From Tethya wilhelma (Eukaryota > Porifera > Demospongiae > Tethyida > Tethyidae), in contig CAXIPT010000010.1 of assembly GCA_964030475.1 (NCBI GenBank), positions 2,930,602-2,994,601 of the forward strand: 64,000 bases of DNA, given 5' to 3'. The notes under the pieces were generated by a model. The model was not told the origin of the DNA, ran no database searches, and saw nothing but the letters and a program-made list of their open reading frames with translations. The translations under genes were made by a program, and so were the position numbers. Below, one piece after another: positions 1 to 11,489 of the stretch (positions are counted from its first letter, which is position 1; each line of letters begins with the position of its first letter).

Positions 1-360
1 GACATCTTGCGAATGGGAGCAGAGTTTTAGTCTAAAAACAAGCCTCAGCTTCACAATGACTGGTGATCACCTTAGTGGCTTAAGATCAATCATTCAGCTT
101 GTGAGAAATTACATTCTTCACCAGATACTACGCAGGAACTTGTGAGAACTTTTGTACAAAAAGAATTAAGAGAGCTAGGCTAGTTGTGTACGTAGTTTAA
201 AGTTCAAAAAAATTGTGTGGCGCATGGTGCGCACACTTGAGATGTAGGCCTCTGAACGTTTGCGCATGCAGCAAAGAAACAATAGAATCCACACAGTGAC
301 AGAACTGTCAGCGAAGCAGCCCAGGTGTCCTAAGAGTGCAAGAAAACGCGTCTTAGGGTA

Positions 361-474
361 TCCATTTTTCAGAAAAAAAATTTCGGGGCATATATGCCCC
401 CAGACCCCCTAGCATGGGCTGCTACGTGCAGTGCACTTGGAAACTCCCTTCCTCAAATCCTACATCCGCCACTG
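361..474. repeat. 3' end of an hAT-type MITE
   Basis: The block holds a palindromic GGGGCATATATGCCCC core followed by CAGACCCCC and ends in ATCCGCCACTG, the reverse complement of the CAGTGGCGGAT terminus typical of hAT elements. Similar CCCCCAGACCCCC cores lie near 5660, 29460 and 62510. The other end is not recognised in the window. Confidence 0.5.
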
Positions 475-1240
475 CACTCAAACAGCCATTCCATCTTGTT
501 TGCTTTCCTTTTACAATTTGGCAATTCCTAGGTACAGTTTGCGTATATTACTTTTACACTATAAGCATTGATATTATCATATAGCTTATATAGTTTTTGC
601 TGGTAGTATAAAAGTGCTGAAAGTATCTCAGGAGGCTGGAGCTGCTTTCTGGCTTTACTCATCTTTTTATAGTGACAACTACATACAAAGTATTCACCTT
701 GTAAATAATATTGAAGACTAGCAGAGAGTTCAGCACAACCAGAAATCTTCAGATAAAGCAGGAGGCAGCCAATATTTGGATTCCAAATAACGCACACTTG
801 TCTATCTGGAAAAGGGTTATCATTTTGAATTTTCAAGTAGCTTGTGAATTATGCATGAGTGTAGAAATTGCCATACGGAGAAGGCGCTTTTTGCCTTGTA
901 TCTAGCGACTCAATGAGACACATGAAAAAATGATGCCAAAAGGACCTGAAGACAAAGAAACCACGTATATTCGCTCAAGAATCAGCTTCTGAAAGTGAGC
1001 CCTTTTTGAAAAAAGTCATTTCAAGATAGAAGAAGATGATAAAGAAAATTAGAGGTTTGGTATATTTTAGTTCAATACTTGAGTGATGGTTTTAGGCCAT
1101 GTTTTTTGGCTTGTTGAGCTAAGAAGTAGCGTTAGAAACCTTTTAGTGTGAAGCGCTCATTTTTTGCAGTTATTTGCGTGAATCTTTTTATTGTGCTAGT
1201 GTGCCATTCTTTTGTACTCAGTACTACTGTACTGCTAAAT
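475..1240. repeat. dispersed repeat R1, copy 1
   Basis: This non-coding repeat of about 0.75 kb begins with ACTCAAACAGCCATTCCATC and ends at a GTACTCAGTACTACTGTACT motif. The same order of blocks (CATTCCATCTTGTTTGC, GGAGGCTGGA, CAGCACAACCAGAAATCTTC, ATTATGCATGAGTGTAG, CAGTTTTTGCAG-like) recurs at 36907-37795, and partial copies lie at 1241-1835, 3893-4080 and 30095-30264. Short open frames inside it are not conserved between copies, so I treat it as a non-autonomous element. Confidence 0.6.
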
Positions 1241-1835
1241 GACTGAAGCCATCTCATCTCAGGAGGCTGGAGCTGCATGTATCTTGCTTTGCTCATCTTA
1301 TAATGACAATAATGTAACGAAGTAGTCTATTCACCTCCTAAATATTGAAGACTGAAAGGTAACTGGTTACAGACACTTCAGCACAATCGGAAATCTCCAG
1401 GTAAAACACAGGCAGCGAATATTCCGATTCCAAATAATGCACACTTGCTTAACGGGAAAAGGGTTGTCAACTTGATTTCCACAGTAGCTAATGAATAATA
1501 TTAATGGGTATAGAAATGAATGGCTGCCATAATTATGGAGAATACGCTTTTCGTCTTGTATCAGCGACTCAGCAAGAGAGGTGAATAACTGATGCAAAAA
1601 GCACATGAAGACAAAGAAACTAAGTTTATTCATTCAAGAATCAGCTTCTGAAGAAGAACAAGAACAAGATTTGGCATATTTTAGTTTGGTACTTTAGCGA
1701 TGGTTTTTGGCCTTGTCTTAGGCTTGTTAGAAGCCTTATAGTGGCAAGCTCTCAGTTTTTGCAGTTATTCACATGTATATTTGTATTATGTTAATGGGCC
1801 ATCTGTGCCATTCCAGTACTACCATACCGGGAATA
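1241..1835. repeat. dispersed repeat R1, copy 2 (5' truncated)
   Basis: It starts inside the R1 unit at the CATCTCAGGAGGCTGGAG block directly after copy 1 and runs to the terminal CCAGTACTACCATACCGGG motif. The two copies are therefore in tandem, the second lacking the first ~200 bp. Confidence 0.55.
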
Positions 1836-3276
1836 ATGGTAAAACAAACTGAAATTTTGAAAATCAAGTCAAAAACATGGCCAGACTTGAACTTCCAGTT
1901 CATTTTCTTGCGTAGTTTACTAAAGACTTCAAACAATTAATAGTCCTTGACACTTCGCTAGTAAACTACCACCTTTGTTTTGCACGTTCTTCATAGCTCT
2001 TAAACAGGAAGACCTGTATAACAATGTAATCATAACAAAAGCATGATCATACTGGCATTATCAGCAGTGGATCAAAGCAGGATACACATGAAAATTTAAA
2101 CTAGTAGTATACTGAGTGCATGGAAATTACCTTGTGCAGATATATAGGCATTCCTTGAATCACACTTCAACTGACTTGAAGAACAGGTAGCAGCTAGTGC
2201 TAACTTGAGTAGGCTATATCTAGAACCACAGAATCTGATTGCTTATTGTGTAAATAATCATAATAATTTTACAAGAATCACAGTGGTAGCAATCAGGCTA
2301 GTAACTCTCACCTCTTCTGGTGTTAGCCAGCTGCAGTAGGGGATTCAAGTATGGCAACCAGTAACTCCAGTCATGGCTAGTACAGTGTAGAGGCTTGCTT
2401 TCACATGTTCAATTCAGTGACATCAATCGGTAAAGATCATCAAATTCAAATGCATAACCGGAACAATATTTGCTAAATTGGCACTTTTCATCCGGTGTTA
2501 TGACTCATAATTGGCTCGCTATTTCCATAATTTTTGGTCCTACATGATTACACTGCCTCGCCCTAATGTGCTCCGCAGTAATCATGACATTAATGATGAG
2601 TAATGTTTAGACGTCAAGTAATAGCAAGCTTGTCAAGTTTGGCAACATGAACAGTCAACAGAGGGGAGCTACGAGGAAATGAGGCAGAAGGGACAAACAC
2701 TACACTCATTCAAAACAACTGTTGCCCTCCTTATGCGATCCTTTTGACACTAGAATCCTTCATCAGCAAACTCCTCTTCAGACAGGACACCATTCTCAAA
2801 ATATTCTTAAGTCTTCCAGGCAGCTCCTTCTTAGTTGAGTAAATTTCATTGGATTGATTTGAAACTTGAAGTTGGTGTCTGTGGGTCAGTAGGTCAAAGC
2901 ATATTAACTATTTTTGTAGCTGCTAACGTAAGAACTGTCATGCTATCCTGTTTGGTTTGATTCCGTGATGGTATGTTTATTTGGTGGTATATCATAGTCA
3001 TCGTAATGGCCTGGATGGAGTATACGCACTCACAGCCTAAGTTTCTGTACTGCCATATCAGGATATTTTTCAGTAAATATCTCGCTAACATTATCTTCAA
3101 AAGTATCATGTTTAGTCATACCGCCATGCCTTCACACCACAAATTGATGGTAGTCTTGTCATTTTCCTGTACATTTCATCCAAGTGACAGTCTTCAGTCA
3201 GCCATTGTTTCTGACTACCTCTACCCTGTGAGTACCCAATGGAGATCTCGTGAAGCTTCAGTAAGATAGGACTCTA
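1836..3276. other. stretch without recognised gene
   Basis: AT-rich sequence with only short open frames (longest about 98 codons, both strands), none resembling a family I know. I see no clear repeat ends here. Confidence 0.4.
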
Positions 3277-3640
3277 CAGGGGCAGATCCAGGAAGGGAGG
3301 GGGGGTAGTGGGATTGCAACCCCCCAAATCGAGTCAACTGCGTTGGAAATTTTGTACTCACACTCAGCTAAATTATGCAGTAAGTTGCCGCTGAAGCTTA
3401 GTTTATAGGCAGAAATAAACATACCTAGCGTTTTAGCGCCAGGCTCAAAGCCTGGACGATACTTACCTCACTAAGAAATTGCTGTTAACGGTGTACTTTG
3501 AACTAAATAGGTGTGGCTGGCAACGTTTGGGGAGGAGGGGGCTATATTTAATTAGTGGGCATGGCTTCCCACAATTTTCGGCACGCTTTGCGCCCACTAC
3601 TTACAACCCCAGTAATCTCAGAATCCTGGATCCGACCATG
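3277..3640. mobile_element. hAT-type MITE
   Basis: Starts CAGGGGCAGATCCAGG followed by a G-run and ends CCTGGATCCGACCATG, an imperfect inverted repeat of hAT type. The interior contains CGCTTTGCGCCCACTACTTACAACCC and no coding sequence. I could not find a convincing 8-bp target duplication. Confidence 0.55.
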
Positions 3641-3892
3641 CTCTTTATTGTAATCTTTTAGGCTTCTTACGGAATTAAACTTGTAGTTAATTCATATCAT
3701 GCCATGTTATTGTCTTGAATTCACTCTTCTTTTTGGGATTTATGATTCAAACAGTGTATGTGTACTCATTATCCAAATCACCCACAAACAAAGTTATTGC
3801 AATGTACAAGAACAGTGTAAAGCACACACTGAGATGGTTTTGTTGTCTAATCCAGGCATTTTTATACCAGCTAATAGGTACGTCCTATTCAC

Positions 3893-4080
3893 AGTAGTAC
3901 TGGGTACATAGGAATGGCATGGATGGCCTATAGCCCATTCTCTTTTTAACAAGTCTAAAAACAACATGGCCTAAAACCATCACTAAGGTACCAAACTAAA
4001 ATATTTCAAACCTCTTCTTCTTCCAGCGTATCTCGAAGACCATTCACTTTCAGAAGCTGATTCTTGAAAGAACAAACTTG
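3893..4080. repeat. R1 fragment, reverse orientation
   Basis: The sequence from AGTACTGGGTACATAGGAATGGC through AACATGGCCTAAAACCATC to GAAGCTGATTCTTGAAAGAAC is the reverse complement of the right half of R1. It is followed at 4150-4215 by a C/G-rich hAT-MITE-like scrap. Confidence 0.5.
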
Positions 4081-4412
4081 GTGCCATTGTCTTCACATGC
4101 TTTTGGTATCGCCTGCTAGAGTCTCTTGTTGAATGGTTAGACAGGGTTCTATCCAGTGGAGGGGGGGCAGGGGGAAAGCTTCCCCCCAAACTTCCTCCCC
4201 AAAACTTCAAGCTTCCACCCTAGCTGATAGTACTACTGTACACTGCAAGCTATATAGCTGCCATTGACATGACTCCGAGAGGGGGCTCACCTCAATTATA
4301 GACTCACATGATGTAATACAAAAAGCTATAATTTGTGCAGCTACTTATAGTATGCTGTAATAATAGAGCAGTTCTGCCATGTGGCCACATGTTTATTTTT
4401 TGTCACTCAATA

Positions 4413-5610
4413 ATGGAAAAGTATTTCAAGTCAAATGGTTCTTCCTCTTCTAGTGATGACAGTGACCTAGAAGAACCTCCTAGCAAGAGAATTGCTCTTC
4501 AGACTCACTCTGACTCAAGCAAGTGTGGCAGTTCTTCCAGCACAAGGACTTCCAGTTCCAGTACTAAAATGCAATCCTACAAACAAAATCTTTCATATTT
4601 GGAAGAGCAAGTACCCATGGATGGAGTGCAATTCCTCTGAGAAACGTATGACTTGCTGTGTTTGTAAATCGTTTGGGACAGTACCTGTGCAAGCTAAAGG
4701 TGCATGGGTAACACGGCCTTGGGTAAAGGCAACATCACTCCTGGCAAAGCATCAAAAGTAGCACAAGCTAGGCAGCAAACAGAAACTATCCCTACTAGCT
4801 AGAACACATGGTACTATTGTAGAGCAAATAGTTTCAGTTAGTGAAGAAGAAACAGAGATTTGTTCAAAAAGCTTGTTTGTTCACTCTACTTCGTTGTCAA
4901 GCACCACATTCCTCATACCACAACATTCGAAGGGCTCATCTTCAAATTGAGAATCAAAAATATTGCAAAAGTTAATGTTGCCACTGGATTTGTTCCAGAT
5001 CCAGCTAAGAGATGGTTCTCCACGAAATGCCATGTACCAATCATATGCCACAGTTATAGATCTCCTTTGTAGTATTAGTAGAGAAGTCTTCTGTCAAGGT
5101 TCAGTTCCAGTACCTATTTTTCATTAGTGGCTGATGAAAGAACTGTCGTTTCTTTTGTGCAGGATGGGAACAAGGTGGCAAGCCAGTTGAACACTTTTTT
5201 GGTATTCTGCCTGCCAACAGCTTAAGCTATTTTCACTTATCTGTGTGATTTCCTGGAGTCTAAGAGTATTAATATAACTAAAATGCGTGGAATAGGCTTT
5301 GATGGCACTAGCACAATGTCCAGCCAGAGAAGTGGTGTTCAAAAACGGCTACAACTACATTCACCTAATGCTGTTTATGTACACTGTCGATGTCACCAAC
5401 TGCAACTGGCAACTCTCAATGCAGCAATTGAACACAGAGAAGTAAAACGAGTTGTGGGCACTTTGCTTACCATCTGGAAAGCTATTTTTTATTCCCCTAA
5501 GAAAGCTTAAAAGCTAGCTGAGATCCAGGCTGGGCTCCTGAACTATAAAAATGGTTGAACATGTTGGCTTGGTAGAGAAAGGGCAGTGCGGCGAAGCTTA
5601 CCTGCATTGG
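4413..5610 (+). pseudogene. hAT transposase copy A (decayed, truncated)
   Basis: The frame opens with MEKYFKSNGSSSSSDDSD and a Ser-rich tail, then shifts by one frame into KYPWMECNSSEKRMTCCVC, a TTF/BED-type zinc-binding segment usual at the N-terminus of hAT transposases of the ZNF862-like type. Later segments read SLVADERTVVSF (around the first catalytic Asp) and GIGFDGTSTMSSQRSG...VHCRCHQLQL (second Asp and CxxH region). Reading is broken by frameshifts and by a TAA after FCLPTA. The same TAA is present in copy B (13958-16010). Copy A ends at 5610, where another hAT starts; copy B continues without interruption at this point. The Ser-rich start and zinc finger are clear; activity is excluded. 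Confidence 0.8.
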
Positions 5611-6762
5611 CAGGGTTTTAGCTAGAAACAAAAGAAAGGGGGGGGGGAGCAGCTGCCCTCTAGGGGGGTCTGGGGGTATGCCCCCCCAGAAAATTTTGAG
5701 AATTTTCGTGTTCTGAGATGCATTCTTACGCAATTTGAGACACTTAAGGAGCTATTATAGCTTGTGGGTACAAAATGCATGTCTTACACATAATTTTATA
5801 CTATAATGCGCTGTATTCACTATTGTTTGTTAAAAATTTCATCAAAAGTCATACATATTTTACAATTATTATAGAGTACACACAATGTCATTCATTATAC
5901 AATAGAATTAATGTTAAGTAAACAATCGACGATTCTTTGCTCTTGACCAACGACGAGCAACTTCTCTGAAATCAAAATCATTTGAATCAATACCTTCTAT
6001 ACGAATCCTTAGTAGCCTGTCTAGGGTCTGAGTGTTCATTCTATTTCTTAAATCAGTTTTGACCCTCTTCATTGTACTAAAACACCGTTCACAATCAGTG
6101 GTTGAGACTGGCAGGACCAAAGCATGGACAATTAGCTTAGAAACCAGGGGGAAAAGATCAGAAATTGTTCCTGCACTCAATACTTCTTTTGCCAGTTCTT
6201 GTAAAGTTGCACAAGATTTTAGCTTGGCATGATTCTTAATAAAGGAGGTGAATTGCTCATATTCATTAATGCAAGCAGCCTTGTAGATTCCCATTAGCCC
6301 ATCCTCTTTATAATGATCTAATAGAATCTCCAGATGTTCATTGGCAACTCCTTGTCCCAACAACCCTGCTGGATCAAATATACTGAATGCTTCTAGTGTA
6401 TCCACCTGAGGAAATCTTTCCTCCAGATTCTCGACTACGTTTGCAATGAATTTCTGGCGTATGTTACTTTCAAACCTTTCTGGCTCATTCGTACGAGTGA
6501 GAACTAATTCCTGTTCTAACTGTTCGTCATCTTCATCTCCTGATTCTTCAACTGATGACTGAGATCCTGAATCTGATTGACTCAGCTCTGACACACTTTT
6601 AGATGTCTTAGCTATCATCTGGTTCACTTTAGCCTGAAAGTCATCTGCTGTTTCTTCTTTCATTTTCTGTAATGTGTCTTTAGTTGATTTAAGAAGTGGA
6701 GAAATAACAGTGAGGTCAATAGAAGACCGCTGAAATGCCAAAGAAAGTCGATTCACAGATGA
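5611..6762. mobile_element. second hAT element, nested in hAT copy A
   Basis: The element begins CAGGGTTTTAGCTAG and has a G-run and a GGTCTGGGGGTATGCCCCCC palindrome in its terminal region, then the transposase 3' end on the minus strand. Its left boundary interrupts hAT copy A after ...CCTGCATTGG; copy B shows the uninterrupted sequence near 14768-14790. Its other end is lost at the single N at 6763, so target duplication cannot be checked. Confidence 0.65.
5914..6756 (-). CDS. hAT transposase C-terminal part (ZNF862-like), partial
   Basis: This open frame of 280 residues encodes the C-terminal portion of an hAT transposase. Residues about 200-260 contain LIVHALVLPVSTTDCERCFS, then TMKRVKTDLRNRMN, the conserved hAT dimerisation region (usual signature ...P.s.a..ER.FS..k.i.. 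.R..m). An acidic/Ser-rich stretch (SDSGSQSSVEESGDEDDEQ) lies at about residues 60-80, probably a linker. The N-terminal catalytic half is missing because the reading runs into the N at 6763. The frame is intact over its whole length, unlike the host hAT copy A, which suggests a younger insertion. It belongs to the element starting at 5611. Confidence 0.75.
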   Translation of the reverse strand: MNRLSLAFQRSSIDLTVISPLLKSTKDTLQKMKEETADDFQAKVNQMIAKTSKSVSELSQSDSGSQSSVEESGDEDDEQLEQELVLTRTNEPERFESNIRQKFIANVVENLEERFPQVDTLEAFSIFDPAGLLGQGVANEHLEILLDHYKEDGLMGIYKAACINEYEQFTSFIKNHAKLKSCATLQELAKEVLSAGTISDLFPLVSKLIVHALVLPVSTTDCERCFSTMKRVKTDLRNRMNTQTLDRLLRIRIEGIDSNDFDFREVARRWSRAKNRRLFT

Positions 6763-6763
6763 N
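6763..6763. other. single N, homology break
   Basis: Left is hAT coding sequence, right is the terminal repeat of the TAGGGTGT element at an internal point. Probable contig join. Confidence 0.7.
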
Positions 6764-7223
6764 ATACGTGGTGTGTTAGTAAGGCCCCTTTACCTCTTTG
6801 AAATGCAATAATGTGGAATCCCAAACACTCATACTGGATTCCCTGAGAGCACTTGGTAACATGCAAGGAGCACTTATTTTGCAACACTTACTATTGACCT
6901 CCCTTTTCTGGAAGATTTAGCTAAACAAAAGTCAAAAAAACTAGTGACCTACCTCTGCAAGAATCTCTCCACTCTTTTCAGCGCCAGCTTTGGGTCAGAA
7001 CCTTTCTGTTCAAAAAGTGCACGCTCGGCATTGTAATATTGTTTTTCGGTTAATTAGAACAAGAACGGTTACTGTGCGGTCCAAGCGGCAAGTGGTGCAG
7101 CACCTCAAGTAAGCGATTGTAAGAGCTCAAATTTGGAGAAACTACCTAACTTCACTAGTAGAATGCATATGTAGCTTGTTAAGATCAATTTTCGAAAGTT
7201 GATTTTTCACGTTGGACACCCTA
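6764..7223. mobile_element. terminal inverted repeat of the TAGGGTGT element, partial copy
   Basis: From 6764 to 7223 the sequence matches the right terminal repeat of the 6.6-kb element at 49684-56309 almost base for base and ends in the same ...GGACACCCTA. It is followed by the same target CCTTCAA and the same interrupted gene. The inner part of the element is missing at the N at 6763. Confidence 0.8.
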
Positions 7224-8215
7224 CCTTCAACAATGTTCTCTGGGTTGCCACAATGAACACATACATCCTGAAATGATTGTGACGAATAATAAGGAGTTTC
7301 TACCTTATCATCACACTGTATATTAGCACGGACAAACACCCTGCTTACTAACTCTTGCTGACGTTTAGACAGAGACTCATCCTGAAGATCAGAGAGTATA
7401 GAACCACAGCTGTAGTTGATGTCAGCAACAAAATTCTGCAGAACAATTTGATCTTCCATCTTTAGCTTGTTCTTTGCATAGAGCACACGAGGCTTGAGGC
7501 ATTCTGTGCACTGAATTGTCTCATTTACATTCTTAGCATACTGAGCATTTGGTTGGAAAGGTAAACTATGCGGTTTTCGAGAACTATCTGCAAGAGATGG
7601 TCGATGTTTCTCGCTGGTTTCTTTCCCATAAAGACTGTCAAAATCTTGATAGTGCTCACCAGTAGAATCTGGGAGTCCTGGGTCTGGTAGACAGTGCAAT
7701 GTGCTAAAAATATCCAATGGCAACCTTGGTGAGCGACAAATAGAACAGGTGCTAGAGCCACATTTTTGGACACAGAAGAAGTAGCGCCTATCTACACAGC
7801 AGTGCTCCACAAATTTCTTCAAATCAGGTCGATGTGGAATTATGGCGATTTTTGTGTCTTCTCTAGTCAAGAGTGAATCAATTTGGAGTAAATTACTCCA
7901 CTGTGCATCCATGTCTTGTTGTGATGCTGAGTTGAATACTTTGAACGGGATGTCCTTCAGTTTCAGTCTTGGGAGAATTGTTCCAAGAAGACACTTCACA
8001 GCCTCCATACTATCAACTAAAGAAGACCATCCTCTTTACAAGCATCTCTGACTGCTTTTATGCTGTTACAACCTGAAATGGATTTTTCATGGTTGTCTGA
8101 CATAGAAGATCGCATCAAACCAACTCCTTGTAGTGCCAGATTAACTATTGACATTATTCTTTCCATGGGGTTCTTCCATGAATGGTATGGCACTGCAATC
8201 AACATACAGACTTAG

Positions 8216-8560
8216 AAGTGCTAGTTCGTAGCAAGAAATGTGTTGTTGTGATCTGGACCTCCGTCTGTGTATAAACAGAGGATGGGGTTACTATCACAAC
8301 CACTTGCGGACATTATCTGTATAAAAAACCAACTCCTTGTAGTGCCAGATTAACTATTGACTGCAGGTGTACGCACTGCAATCAACATACAGACTTAGGT
8401 GTACGCAATGCACTGCAGGTGTACGCACTGCAATCAACATACAGACTTAGAAGTGCTAGCTTCGTAGCAAGAAATGTGTTGTTGTGATCTGGACCTCCGT
8501 CCGTGTATAAACAGAGGATGGGGTTACTATCACAACCACTTGCGGACATTATCTGTATAA
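8216..8560. repeat. local tandem duplication in the DDE gene
   Basis: About 100 bp around the TDGGPDHN-coding exon (GTGTTGTTGTGATCTGG ... ATTATCTGTATAAAA) occurs at 8216-8319 and again at 8456-8560. Between them are repeated pieces of TGCAGGTGTACGCACTGC. Copy 2 of the gene (57245-57440) lacks the duplication. Confidence 0.75.
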
Positions 8561-8597
8561 AAAAAACAACAAACAGAGTGAATGTATACGCATATAT

Positions 8598-8619
8598 GTG
8601 TGTGTGTGTGCGTGTGTGT

Positions 8620-8653
<34 letters not shown>

Positions 8654-8656
8654 TGA
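8598..8656. repeat. (TG)n(AG)n microsatellite in intron
   Basis: A TG-rich run directly followed by an AG-rich run lies in the intron between the DDKH and TDGGPDH exons. The same composite microsatellite is at 57482-57556 in the second gene copy with different lengths. Confidence 0.9.
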
Positions 8657-10627
8657 GAGAGATGCACTGGTGCATGTACACACCTTGGAAAGTTCTGTTG
8701 AGTGCCTTAGGGCTGACGATGGTTCAAGTGCCAAATCCTTCACCCCTATGTACACTTGTCCACTGTGAAATGATTCATCGAGACTTGTGGGGATATTTAT
8801 CTGCATTGCAACTGTAGGAATAATACTGAATCTGGTAAAGTCATGATCACATACACTGAAAGTTTTGTCAAGCACTCGCTTTCCTCGTTCAACGGCTGCA
8901 ACCGGGTATCCTGGTTCACCTACTTTACAATGGTGCTTATCATCAAGGCTGAAGAAAGTAGTGAAACTTGAATACTTTATTGCAAAAGCTCTGAGACAAT
9001 GCTGAAGCATAGTGAGAGTCGGGATGGAATTTCTGGAATTGCCTGGGTTGGACCATGTATTTAACTTTGAGACTTCCAGTATAGTGAGAAGCAGATCGTT
9101 TTGATGGATCTGTCGGCCAAAACTGGTACCTAAGCCAAGCTTCAGAAGGAATCAGAGTTCCATCAGGGCAACGTTTTCTAACTTCCTCAAGCAAATCACG
9201 TGATGAGCAAGATACGTAATATCTCCATGTCTTCTCTCTTGAACAGCAACTTCAGTGACATTCTCCAAGTAAGACTGGCACTCCTTCCAAAATATCTCAA
9301 ATTTCTCTGTCCTTCCTTCATTCAACTCCCTAAGATCCACAATTATATCCTCATCTTCACCATCTAATGCAAGTCGTACATGAGTATCAACTTCTGCCTC
9401 ACGACTAGCAGATGCATCTCCAGTTAAACGCTTGTAGATCTCACGCAGAAAAACTAGGTTTCACACCACAGATGTATACATGGCTTCTTTCCTCATGGCA
9501 CGAGTGTGGTAAACTTTAATTTTCTCTCAAACGCTCTGTGCCACACTCATATTTTGCTCAAGCAATTCACTTTCAGAAATGCATTCAGCTACACACCAAA
9601 CAAAATGCATGGTTCTGAAATTGTTTCCTGAGGAATGGCTAAACTTAATTGCATGTACTTCAAGAGACGGTGGAAGACAGTCAATATAGTAATGTCGCTG
9701 TCGAGCAGAATCAGGACAAAAATCATTGACAAAAACCGGCTCAAATTCATTTGCTGACTTCAGCCTAGCATTCAATTCCTGAAAGCGTTCAGAAGGTGGT
9801 TTATCTGTTGGCCGGATAACACTGAATGACTCAGCTTCTGAGGGACATCGTACAGGTACTAATGAAGAGTGATTTGAGCTAACTTTAGCACGCTGTTGGT
9901 CCAACTGATCACAGTAAAAAGAAACATTTTTTGCCATGCTAACTATAGCCTCCTTGATCTCAGACCATTTAGACTGCCCAAGCCAAGGTTCTTCACTAAG
10001 TTTGAACAAGCTCTGACTGATTGTCCGCAACTTTGACGACTCCATAGGCTTTTGCTTGTGACCATGACTCTCTGGATTATTGAAGCCAGACATCTCAGAA
10101 AATAAGCTAGGAACAGGAAGAGAACGTGCACCTAGTGTCTTCTGGTGACCATCAAGATACCACAAAGCCTCAGTAAGAACGTCAACACACCTAGCCCCAC
10201 ATGACTGTACATATGAAGAAGTCCAGCCAAGACTTTTGGTTTTCAAAAAATCAATCAATGCATTTTTTAGCTTTTCTTCACCAGTTCGTGGATTACAGAT
10301 TTTCTCTGGCAATACAATTGTTAGTCTAGAATCAAGCAACACTCTGAATGCATCATGTGGTGTTGGCACTGACTGAGAAACTTGACTACTACTTGTAGTT
10401 GGAGGCTCAATTAAGTACTTGAGATATTTACCAAATTCAACAATATCACCAACCTTTGCTGAATCAAACACTGTCTGAAAGGGCCCTTTAGCGGCTGGAC
10501 CTATGACACATGAGAAATTAGCGTCGTCCATGCCACCCTGAATTTCTGCAGTCAAATGTACATCTCCTTCTAGTTCACCACGCTCTATTTGTTTAAGGAC
10601 TTCTTTTATCCTCGAATACTCGTTCAC

Positions 10628-11170
10628 TGGATGTAACCCCCAGTCTTTTATAACTTTAAGTCCAACACAAACTTTTATATATACAAAACCACCATTTTTT
10701 CCCTGAGCACATGCCTTTAATGATATTCATAATGAACAAGTGACATCACACGAGGTCACATGACCTTTTAATAAAAGTGAATGCGGACACAATTTTCAAT
10801 GCGTGATTGCCTGTGAAACAATAAATTTTATTACTATGGCCCTATAACAATGATAATATTTATTACATCAAAATTATAGCTTACCTGTGTGTTGCTGTGA
10901 CATAAACTAACTGTTATTATTACAAAGTTGGGAGTGACTATTACTGATTCAGTGTGTTATTATGACTGGATAATACTATGCTGCTATGAAGTAAGGGTAT
11001 TATGTCAGGAGAAATTCATCAATACAAGAGAGATTTTGTGTTACTATAACTTATTTTTTTACTGCGCAGGAAGAATTCTGCACACACTCCAACAGCCATT
11101 CCATCTTATTTGCGTTCTTTTTAAGATTTAGCCATTCCTGTGTCTCATTACATTTGCAATGTTTTTTTTA
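10628..11170. other. no gene recognised; repeat scraps
   Basis: AT-rich. The piece CGTGATTGCCTGTGAAACAATAAATTTTATTAC at 10800-10835 is the reverse complement of 49350-49385, and 10880-11000 resembles the 48880-49335 minisatellite unit (TTGCTGTGACATAA). 11065-11155 matches the R1 palindromic end (AGGAAGAATTCTGCACACAC). Confidence 0.45.
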
Positions 11171-11489
11171 CTTGTGCATTTAAGTTTGTGGAAAACAAAT
11201 AATTTTAAGTAGAGAGGTGACTAAACTTGAAGATCGTGGTGAGAATTTCTCTGTTTCATCATCTGCTGGTAGTTAGTGCTAACAATTGCCAATGTACTTT
11301 CTGGAAAACAATGTGTATACCTTGCCGACATATGTTTGCTGTGCGCCATAAGACGGATTTGTCAATGTTCAGTCCAACGGCAGGTGGACAACATCGTATA
11401 TGCGGGATATGTATGCAAGAAAATCAATAGATTCTGAGAATTCATTAGCAAATGATACTTTCCAGGTATGGTGGTGTGTATTATTTTGA

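Larger units (their letters stand above)
7224..10627 (-). pseudogene. DDE transposase gene, copy 1 (decayed)
   Basis: Reading on the minus strand, the long first segment (10627-9527) has no domain I can name. It is followed by pieces giving WLRYQFWPTD, then FFSLDDKHHCKVGEPG (about 8900-8960), then after an intron LYTDGGPDHNNTFL (about 8485-8510) and HSWKNPMERIMSIVNLAL (about 8140-8190), and a Cys-rich C-terminus with CSICRSPRLPLD, CTECLKPRVLYA and CVHCGNPENIVEG. I read D (DDKH), D (TDGGPDH) and E (NPMER) as a DDE triad; similar proteins are frequent in sponge and coral genomes, from memory. Decay includes TGA codons at 9527-9529 and 9461-9463 (both fit CGA to TGA), two frameshifts near 9010-9200, and a local duplication at 8216-8560. 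The last coding bases are cut by a terminal repeat of the TAGGGTGT element. Confidence 0.7.

Noticed and set aside
8503..8817. Plus-strand frame with EREREKER repeats
   Set aside because: It is the TG/AG microsatellite translated; no gene.
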